Assembly (NCBI GenBank): GCA_005804005.1
Contig: SYPI01000135.1
Span: 1 to 5,592, forward strand
Origin: Planctomycetia bacterium
Lineage (GTDB): Bacteria > Planctomycetota > Phycisphaerae > Phycisphaerales > SM1A02
Reading direction: 5' to 3'
DNA length: 5,592 bases
Both the position numbers and the translations under genes were made by a program. Positions 1 to 5,108 of this stretch are shown here, one piece after another; positions within the stretch are counted from its first letter, which is position 1; each line of letters opens with the position of its first letter. Under the pieces are notes generated by a model. The model did not search any database, was not told the origin of the DNA, and saw only the letters and a list, made by a program, of their open reading frames with translations.

Positions 1-1
1 C

Positions 2-391
2 ATCGCGGCGTTTGGCTCGACTCTGGCCTACCAGTCGCCCATCGAAGTGGTGCTGAATGTGTCCACCGCGGGCACCCTGCTCGACTCAAGCAGCGTGATG
101 CTCAGCTTCAATGACAACCTCGGCAACAGCGCCACGGTTGCGCCCAGTTTCACCGAACTGCGTTACGACAGCCCGATGCCGCCCCCAGGTGGTTCGGTTC
201 AGAATGTCGCCTTCGGCTGGAACACTGGCGGACTGGGATTCGCGGCCACTAACTGGCGTCTCGACATCAGGAGCCTGTCAGCGAACATGAGTCTGGACGC
301 GATAACCCTTGATTTTCGCAATGTCCCCGCCCCCGGGGTTTGTGCCGTGTTGGGACTTGCGGCTTTCTTCGGAGTCCGTCGCCGCCGCTGA
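2..391 (+). CDS. PEP-CTERM-like exported protein, 3' end only
   Basis: The reading frame is open to the left edge, so only the last 129 residues of a longer protein are present and its N-terminus (expected signal peptide) lies outside. The visible part is rich in Ser, Thr, Asn and Gly with alternating hydrophobic residues, as in a beta-sandwich exported domain; I do not recognise the domain. The C-terminus has the three-part layout of a PEP-CTERM sorting signal: VPAPG, then about 13 hydrophobic residues, then four arginines before the stop. In characterised PEP-CTERM systems an exosortase acts on such a tail at the inner membrane and the protein goes to the envelope or outside. The motif here is PAP rather than PEP, a variant I associate with Planctomycetota. 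The next gene follows 46 bases downstream on the same strand. Function unknown; the export class is fairly secure. Confidence 0.8.
   Translation: MAAFGSTLAYQSPIEVVLNVSTAGTLLDSSSVMLSFNDNLGNSATVAPSFTELRYDSPMPPPGGSVQNVAFGWNTGGLGFAATNWRLDIRSLSANMSLDAITLDFRNVPAPGVCAVLGLAAFFGVRRRR
323..388 (+). other. PEP-CTERM-type C-terminal sorting signal
   Basis: This stretch encodes the last 22 residues of the first gene: VPAPG, a short membrane-length hydrophobic run containing one Cys, and RRRR at the extreme C-terminus. This matches the layout of PEP-CTERM signals (short Pro motif, transmembrane segment, basic tail). The hydrophobic run is short, about 13 residues, which is usual for this class. No exosortase gene is in the window. 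Confidence 0.75.
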
Positions 392-426
392 ACGCCTCGT
401 CGGTTCCGTGGGTTTAGGCTGCTCAC

Positions 427-432
427 AGGAGG
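427..432 (+). promoter_or_regulatory. Strong Shine-Dalgarno site for the HdeD-family gene
   Basis: A perfect AGGAGG lies five bases before the ATG at 438. It fixes the start there rather than at the upstream in-frame ATG at 309, which lies inside the preceding gene. It is the only strong Shine-Dalgarno site before a start in this window; the starts near 2785, 3454 and 3477 have none. Confidence 0.85.
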
Positions 433-437
433 CAACC

Positions 438-1115
438 ATGAGCACGACTGCTTCGGTGTCGGTTAGTGGGTTCCGCAATGACATTGTCCGCAATGTGCAC
501 GGAGGGTCCACTTGGCTGAAGGTCTTGGGCGCTGTCCTTGTCGTGTCCGGACTGCTGGCCATCGCCCTTCCGTTTGCCGCCACGATCGAAGTGACGATGA
601 TCATCGGGGCGTTGCTGATCGTGACCGGCGTGCTGCAGTGCTTCCTCAGCGTGAAGAGTTTCAGTTGGGGCCACTTCATTGTGACGGTGATGGTCGGTGG
701 CGCCATGGCGGCGGCCGGCGTGTTCATTCTCTGGAACCCGATTGACGGGGCCGTCGACCTGACCATCGCCCTCAGCGCCCTGTTTGGAATTCAGGGGATG
801 TTCCAACTGGCTCTGGCGTTTCATCTCTCTCGCCGGCAGCACGAAGCGAACGCGAAGGCGGCGACTCAGACGCTGGCCGGGGAGTCGGGCTGGCCTGCTC
901 AGCTGCAGTTCGCCACAACCGGCTGGACTGCATTCAGCGGGGCAGCCTCGCTGGTGTTGGGGGCCCTGATCGTTCTGACTCTGCCCGGTTCCGCAGCCTG
1001 GGCGGTCGGCACTCTGGTGGGGGTGAATTTCATTTTCACCGGTTGCTCAACCTGGGCGCTGGCCAGCAGCGCGTCGCTGGTGCTCTCCGGGCCGGGGCGC
1101 ACGGCCAATTCTTAG
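438..1115 (+). CDS. HdeD/DUF308 family integral membrane protein
   Basis: A 225-residue, very hydrophobic protein with about six membrane spans, near residues 26-47, 50-72, 77-98, 104-130, 160-181 and 186-214. The N-terminal 20 residues are polar. A hydrophilic linker with several charged residues (about 131-155) divides four spans from two. The Gly-rich helices, and the last span resembling GxNFIFTGxSxxALA, are typical of the HdeD/DUF308 family, built from repeated helix pairs. E. coli HdeD is a smaller inner-membrane protein linked to acid resistance; whether that role applies here is unknown. The start is set by AGGAGG at 427-432. It follows the PEP-CTERM gene by 46 bases and may share its transcript. 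It ends tail to tail with metG, its stop sharing bases 1112-1115 with the metG stop. The family call is good; the function is open. Confidence 0.82.
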   Translation: MSTTASVSVSGFRNDIVRNVHGGSTWLKVLGAVLVVSGLLAIALPFAATIEVTMIIGALLIVTGVLQCFLSVKSFSWGHFIVTVMVGGAMAAAGVFILWNPIDGAVDLTIALSALFGIQGMFQLALAFHLSRRQHEANAKAATQTLAGESGWPAQLQFATTGWTAFSGAASLVLGALIVLTLPGSAAWAVGTLVGVNFIFTGCSTWALASSASLVLSGPGRTANS

Positions 1116-2785
1116 GCGGCCTTCGGCGCGTCCAGTCGCGGGAACAACGCCAATTTGGCTATCGGTGTGCCAACCGCGATGCGTCCGTACTCAATGCGCG
1201 CTGCGAAGTTGTCCTCGCAGCAGCCCCGCCCGGTGACGGCGCTCGGAGTTGCCTCGCCGAAGCCGCGGGCCAGTTCATCCATCTTGGTCGGCAAAAACGG
1301 AGCCAGCAGCAAACCAGCCACCCGCACGCACTGAGCGCATTGCGCCAAGATGCTGTGCACCTGTGGCGAGTTAGCCGGATCCTTGGCCAACTTGAACGGT
1401 TCAGTCTGGTGGATGAAGGCGTCAACGGCCCGGAGCAGATCCAGCCCAGCGCGGGCCGCAGCAGTGAGATCGAGGGCTTCGATGGCGCGGCGCCACTGCG
1501 CGGTCGCCTCGGCGCAGCGCGTCACCCATTGGCTGGCGTCGCCAGTATCCGCCGGCATCCTGCCATCACAGTACTTGGCGATCATCGCCCCGACGCGGCT
1601 GGCGCAGTTGCCAACCAGATTCACCAGCTCTGCGGTGTAGACCTCGTGGAAGTGCGCGGCGCGGAAGTCGGCATCAGTGGCCTGAAGCGGCCCCTGTGTG
1701 GCCATGTACCAGCGCCAAGCATCCAGACCATAGCGGGCGATGAATGCCTCGATGGCTGCCAAGTCGAGGAAGTTCCCCATCGACTTGGACATCTTCTGCC
1801 CGTCACGAATCCAGAACGAGTGGGCGTGGATCTGCCGGGGCGGTTCCAGTTCCAGTGCCATCAGCATCGCTGGCCAGATGACGGCGTGGAACCAAAGGAT
1901 CTCCTTGCCCACCACATGCAGGTCGGCTGGCCAGAGCACGCCGCGCGACTGATGGAGCGCCTGCACCTGCGCCGCCAGTTCCGCCGCGGCCGGGGCGGGG
2001 GCATCCTGCACTTCGGGCAGGTGGGCACCGGGGCCCAGTTGCGCACCATTCACACTCTTGGCCAGTCCGAGCGCGCTTACATAGTTGATGAGCGCATCGA
2101 TCCACACATAGATGACATGCTTCGGATCACCCGGGAACGGAATGCCCCAGGAGAAGTTGGTGCGCGTCACCGGCACATCCTGCAGACCTTCGCGCAGGCG
2201 CCCCTTCACCTCATTGAATCGCCCCTCGGGCTGCACGAAGTCGGGGTGCCGCGAATAGAACTCTTCGAGCCGCTGCTGAAACGCACTCAACCGGAAGTAG
2301 TAGTTCTGTTCCTTGAAGCGAACCAGCGGCCGACCGCTGACCGGGCTCTTGTAGTCCAGTTCCCGGGCGCGAGTTTCGGTGTGGTACTCCTCCTGCCCCT
2401 CGTCGTACCAACCTTCGAACTCGCCCAGATAGACAACCCCGAGTTCGGCCAGCTTGCCGACCAGCGCCTGCACTTGGGTCATGTGGCGTGGCTCGGTGGT
2501 GCGGATGAAGTCATCGTGGGAGAACTCCATCATGTCCATCACCCGTCGAAACTCCGCAGCGTTGGTGTCGGCCAGTTTCTGCGGTGAAACTCCAGCCTCG
2601 CGGGCCGACTTCTCCACCTTCTGGCCGTGTTCATCGGTGCCGGTTAGGAAGAACGTCTCGCGACCCATGAGCCGCGTGGCCCGGGCCCAGACATCGCACA
2701 GCGTGGTGGTGTAGGTGTGGCCGATGTGCGGTCGGTCGTTGACGTAGTAGATCGGTGTGGTGATGAAGGCTCGGCCAGCAGACAT
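1112..2785 (-). CDS. metG: Methionyl-tRNA synthetase, zinc-free type
   Basis: A 557-residue class I aminoacyl-tRNA synthetase that uses ATP to attach methionine to tRNA-Met in the cytoplasm. Visible signatures are the N-terminal TTPIYYVN strand, HIGH (residues 20-23), TGTDEHG (48-54), the VWIDALINY region (227-235), VVGKEILWFHAVIWPA (291-306) and KMSKS (331-335), followed by a helical anticodon-binding domain (about 370-550). The connective region around 125-163 has no cysteines where zinc-binding forms carry CxxC pairs; it keeps KSPVSG, as in the zinc-free Bacillus type. Residues about 243-283 form an Ala/Pro/Gln-rich insertion before the WPADLH motif. The protein stops after the anticodon domain, with no C-terminal tRNA-binding OB-fold. 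The ATG at 2785 was preferred to the in-frame GTG at 2827 because family homology begins just after it. There is no Shine-Dalgarno. It lies 45 bases after the membrane-protein gene, probably in one operon. Confidence 0.96.
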   Translation of the reverse strand: MSAGRAFITTPIYYVNDRPHIGHTYTTTLCDVWARATRLMGRETFFLTGTDEHGQKVEKSAREAGVSPQKLADTNAAEFRRVMDMMEFSHDDFIRTTEPRHMTQVQALVGKLAELGVVYLGEFEGWYDEGQEEYHTETRARELDYKSPVSGRPLVRFKEQNYYFRLSAFQQRLEEFYSRHPDFVQPEGRFNEVKGRLREGLQDVPVTRTNFSWGIPFPGDPKHVIYVWIDALINYVSALGLAKSVNGAQLGPGAHLPEVQDAPAPAAAELAAQVQALHQSRGVLWPADLHVVGKEILWFHAVIWPAMLMALELEPPRQIHAHSFWIRDGQKMSKSMGNFLDLAAIEAFIARYGLDAWRWYMATQGPLQATDADFRAAHFHEVYTAELVNLVGNCASRVGAMIAKYCDGRMPADTGDASQWVTRCAEATAQWRRAIEALDLTAAARAGLDLLRAVDAFIHQTEPFKLAKDPANSPQVHSILAQCAQCVRVAGLLLAPFLPTKMDELARGFGEATPSAVTGRGCCEDNFAARIEYGRIAVGTPIAKLALFPRLDAPKAA

Positions 2786-2793
2786 GGCGGGCG

Positions 2794-2799
2794 ATAGTA
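2794..2799 (-). promoter_or_regulatory. Possible -10 element just upstream of metG
   Basis: Reading the minus strand, TACTAT (4 of 6 to TATAAT, fitting TANNNT) lies eight bases before the metG ATG, with no Shine-Dalgarno between. It could give a leaderless or nearly leaderless metG transcript in addition to read-through from the gene upstream. I saw no clear -35 partner, and a hexamer this loose can occur by chance. Confidence 0.25.
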
Positions 2800-2830
2800 G
2801 TAGCCGCTGCTGTCTCGGGCGCGCCACGCC

Positions 2831-3454
2831 TCAGGGGGCGCCCAGCAACAGTCGAACTTCGTCGAGGGACTCGACAGAATTGCCACGCGCCAGATAGAGG
2901 CAGCGACCGTCGCTCCATGCCAGGGTCGGCCGATCCACTGTGCCCTGCCAGTCGGGGGACTCCATGATTGGTTCATCCGGCAACAGCGGGCCCGAGCGAC
3001 CGAACCGATCGAACACATGCCAGCGCCCGGGGAGGGATGCCGCGCATACCGAGAGCAGTTCGCCGCCGCCGCCGCTGGGGGCGCGGAATAGGGCCAGCAC
3101 GCAGGGGCTCGCTTGGCCGACAAGGTTCAGGCAGGCTTCCAGCCGCCAACCACGCGCTTCGAGGGCCGGAAGTGGAGCATCGGTCACCTTCCGCCAGCGG
3201 GAGTCGTCCTCCGTCGAGCTTGAGTGCGGGACATCTCGCAGCGGGGTGTGCCGAGAGTCATCGGGAAACTCGCGTTCCATCCGGGCGATCGCCCCGAGCA
3301 GGTCGCCAAGGGGCACAGTTCCCGACAGGCTAGTGCGCGGTGCCAGACGCGGTCCGCACATGCCCAGACCGATACTGGCGATGACCACCCCAACGGCGAG
3401 GAACATGGCCACCGGGTTGGGTTGGCCGATGAGAGAGTTTGCGCGGCGTGGCAC
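2831..3454 (-). CDS. Single-pass membrane protein of unknown function
   Basis: A 207-residue protein if it starts at the GTG at 3454. A short basic N-terminus (two Arg) leads into one hydrophobic segment at residues about 15-33, then a soluble domain of about 170 residues. The Cys ending that segment follows LGM, not a proper lipobox, so a signal anchor is likelier than a lipoprotein. The soluble part has a polar stretch (about 58-95) and then a compact strand-rich region, with LALFRAP, LLSVCAA and LAWSDGRCLYLARG. The last resembles the C-terminal lobe of membrane anti-sigma factors, where a Trp/Gly strand is followed by a Leu-rich helix, but the usual N-terminal zinc-binding domain is absent and this is only a suggestion. 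The start is uncertain: ATG 3478 would overlap the divergent gene's start, and ATG 3406 would begin inside the membrane segment. It lies upstream of metG on the same strand. Confidence 0.65.
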   Translation of the reverse strand: MPRRANSLIGQPNPVAMFLAVGVVIASIGLGMCGPRLAPRTSLSGTVPLGDLLGAIARMEREFPDDSRHTPLRDVPHSSSTEDDSRWRKVTDAPLPALEARGWRLEACLNLVGQASPCVLALFRAPSGGGGELLSVCAASLPGRWHVFDRFGRSGPLLPDEPIMESPDWQGTVDRPTLAWSDGRCLYLARGNSVESLDEVRLLLGAP

Positions 3455-3457
3455 GGT

Positions 3458-3473
3458 GCAGTTGTACAATTGC
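3458..3473. promoter_or_regulatory. Palindromic divergent promoter/operator candidate
   Basis: The 16-mer GCAGTTGTACAATTGC is a palindrome except for one base pair (3461/3470), with a perfect TTGTACAA core. On the plus strand it holds TACAAT (3465-3470), six bases before the ATG at 3477. On the minus strand it holds TACAAC (3466-3461), six bases before the GTG at 3454. A minus-strand TTCACT (3490-3485; 4 of 6 to TTGACA) sits 18 bases upstream of TACAAC. The plus strand has only a poor TTGCGC at 3439-3444 with a 20-base gap. Neither start has a Shine-Dalgarno, so both transcripts could be leaderless. The two hexamers share bases 3465-3466, so polymerase could occupy only one at a time. This is pattern evidence only. 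Confidence 0.45.
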
Positions 3474-3476
3474 CTC

Positions 3477-5108
3477 ATGGCTGCAGTGAAGTGGTCCGCG
3501 GTCATTCTCGGGGTGATCCTGCCGGTCATTGATCCGGGCGCCGGCGCGCAGAATGCGCTCGACGCCGGCGGAGATCGGGCGCTCGATGCATCTCTGCGGG
3601 TCGGATCGGGTGGTCGAAACACGGCCGCGGCGCAGGACGACATGCGCAATCGCAATCTGCTGGTGACGGGAGATGCCGCCTCCGGGCGGGGCTTCCGCGG
3701 CTCGGTCGGTTACAGCGCGGCCGAAGACTTTCGTGGCATGGTCGGCGGGGACGCCCTCTCCGGATTCCGCGCCGGATCGGCCCAGAGTGACCCGCTCTAT
3801 CTCCTCTCGATGCAGACGGGTGATCCGTACGCCTTCGGCAGTGCCACCGCGCTGGCCGGCGTGCGGCGGGACTACAGCGCTACGACTGCGCCCGGCCTGC
3901 GGCTGTGGGGCGACGATCTCTCTTCCCGCACCATGACCGATGCGCGCATACGGCTGGATCGCGCTGTGGGGGCGCTCTCCACCAGCAACCAACTCGCCCA
4001 CGGAACGGAAGTCCACCGCTACGGTGCCACCCGGGGAACCGATGGCGCGGTCTACCACCTAGTCGCCGGGTCGCTCCGCGGGGTGAGCATGGTGAATGCC
4101 GCCGACCAGATCGAGAACATGGGAGTAGGCACGGCCGAAGCCGCGCGAATGCGCGACGCCTTCCGGGCCTCGAAGCTCAGCGGCGTAGCGTTTATGTCGC
4201 CATACCCCCAGCCGTTTGCCGCAACAGGTCGCACAGTGGACGGACGGTTGAATCCCGCTGACGCGGCGGCGCCGGGATCCGCAGCCAGATGGAATGCCGA
4301 GTACGCCGCGATCATCGGCGGCATGCGCGACCAGTACGGCAAGCGCCGAGTGGTTGGAGCTCCAGCCAGCCCAGAGGCAGCACTGCCGGCCCCTGCGGCG
4401 GGCCCGCAAGTGGCGGTTGCCGAGTCCGACTTGGCCGCCTGGATGTCTTCACTGCGCGACCGCCTGGCGATGGATGCGGACGCCAAGAACATCGCGGCCT
4501 CCGGGAAGGCGGAGTCGGCACCAGCCAGCGGCGGGGGGGCCAGACTGGGATCGACCCTGACTCCCGAGGAGGAAGTGCTTCTGTTGCGGCACGGCAAGCG
4601 CATTGCTCGACTGGACGCACAGAACGCCGACCGCTCGGAGCAGATCATGGCGATGGCCGCGCAGCAGATGGCCAAGGGGCGGCCGTTCGAAGCGGAGCGG
4701 CTGTTCGCATTGGCTGCGGGAATTGGCGGTGGCAATCCAATGGCCTCGATCGGTCTGGCCAATGCCCAAGTGGCCGCAGGGCTGTCGCTGGCGGCGGGGC
4801 TGACGCTGCGGCGGACATTCCGCAACAATCCGGAACTCATAGATGCGCGCTACGACCAGCCGCTGGTCGCGTCGGACGAGCTGCAGCACGCCACGGCCAC
4901 CAGCGCGGCGCGGGCCGCTGAGCGGAGCCCGGGAGATGCGGCTTCCTACGGGCTGGTCATCGCCTACATCGGGCATCAGGTCGGCGATGCAGAACTTGTT
5001 TCGCAGGGGCTTGCCCTGATGGCTGGCGAAGCGCACGATCAGGAACTGGTCAAGCTGCTCGACGCGATCTGGAGACCCGCGGCGGGCGCTTCAGCGCCGC
5101 AGCCCTGA
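3477..5108 (+). CDS. Secreted protein with N-terminal FRG repeats and C-terminal TPR-like region
   Basis: A 543-residue protein. Residues 1-24 look like a Sec signal peptide: Lys at position 5, a hydrophobic core, and AGA before Gln25 as a cleavage site. The mature N-terminus (26-100) is Gly/Ala/Asp/Arg-rich, with LDASLRVGSGG, LLVTGDAASG and three 12-residue units beginning FR at residues 73, 85 and 97; similar motifs occur in secreted Phycisphaerae proteins I recall. Residues about 100-290 are unrecognised. An Ala/Pro linker (about 294-312) leads to a charged helical stretch (317-385) and then helix pairs at about 387-455 and 480-520 that look like degenerate TPRs (Ala/Gly at packing positions, NP at 420 and 451 near turns). 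It is probably a periplasmic or surface protein-interaction factor; no catalytic motif is seen. The ATG at 3477 was chosen because it gives the signal peptide; the frame stays open upstream but would run antisense through its divergent neighbour. It overlaps metF by 18 bases. Confidence 0.8.
   Translation: MAAVKWSAVILGVILPVIDPGAGAQNALDAGGDRALDASLRVGSGGRNTAAAQDDMRNRNLLVTGDAASGRGFRGSVGYSAAEDFRGMVGGDALSGFRAGSAQSDPLYLLSMQTGDPYAFGSATALAGVRRDYSATTAPGLRLWGDDLSSRTMTDARIRLDRAVGALSTSNQLAHGTEVHRYGATRGTDGAVYHLVAGSLRGVSMVNAADQIENMGVGTAEAARMRDAFRASKLSGVAFMSPYPQPFAATGRTVDGRLNPADAAAPGSAARWNAEYAAIIGGMRDQYGKRRVVGAPASPEAALPAPAAGPQVAVAESDLAAWMSSLRDRLAMDADAKNIAASGKAESAPASGGGARLGSTLTPEEEVLLLRHGKRIARLDAQNADRSEQIMAMAAQQMAKGRPFEAERLFALAAGIGGGNPMASIGLANAQVAAGLSLAAGLTLRRTFRNNPELIDARYDQPLVASDELQHATATSAARAAERSPGDAASYGLVIAYIGHQVGDAELVSQGLALMAGEAHDQELVKLLDAIWRPAAGASAPQP
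3693..3800 (+). repeat. Three imperfect 12-residue protein repeats
   Basis: Within the secreted protein, three consecutive 36-base units encode FRGSVGYSAAED, FRGMVGGDALSG and FRAGSAQSDPLY. The phase is exact (Phe-Arg at residues 73, 85 and 97), and the first two share FRGxVG. The codons differ between units (TTC CGC GGC versus TTT CGT GGC), so the similarity is held at protein level and is not a recent DNA duplication. The third unit is weak. Confidence 0.45.
5079..5100. terminator. GC-rich hairpin at the convergent gene ends
   Basis: GCGGCG (5079-5084) can pair with CGCCGC (5095-5100) around a 10-base loop. Alternatively GGCGC and GCGCC (5085-5089, 5094-5098) can pair around TTCA. The hairpin covers the metF stop and lies just before the stop of the secreted protein, so it could slow polymerase from either side. 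Neither strand has a T-run after it, so it is not a typical intrinsic terminator, and such stems are common in GC-rich coding DNA. Confidence 0.2.

Noticed and set aside
309..437. A longer N-terminus for the HdeD-family gene, starting at ATG 309
   Set aside because: It would overlap the preceding gene by 83 bases and add a non-membrane leader, whereas ATG 438 has a perfect AGGAGG five bases upstream.
1043..2587. A 514-codon open frame on the plus strand, antisense to metG
   Set aside because: It lies opposite a well-conserved synthetase. Its translation is rich in His, Arg, Gln and Leu with no domain, as expected from the reverse complement of GC-rich codons.
2786..2827. metG starting at GTG 2827
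   Set aside because: It adds 14 residues with no family similarity, and the ATG at 2785 is followed at once by the conserved N-terminal strand.
3059..3078. Short GCC/CGC trinucleotide run, possible microsatellite
   Set aside because: Only a few units, coding for a Gly stretch in the membrane protein; ordinary for GC-rich coding DNA.
2940..3476. Upstream extension of the secreted-protein frame
   Set aside because: It would bury the signal peptide inside the protein and run antisense through the membrane-protein gene.
3479..3655. Upstream extension of the minus-strand membrane-protein frame
   Set aside because: The added residues are Pro/Arg/Ser-rich and lie opposite the signal peptide and first mature residues of the divergent gene.
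4533..4539. A run of seven G, a possible slippage or phase-variation site
   Set aside because: It encodes part of a Gly run in a low-complexity linker, the frame is intact on both sides, and a G7 run is not remarkable at this GC content.
4052..4840. A 262-codon minus-strand frame inside the secreted-protein gene
   Set aside because: Its translation is Ala/Ser/Arg-rich and low in information, and the plus-strand gene has a signal peptide and ordered motifs. It is an antisense shadow.
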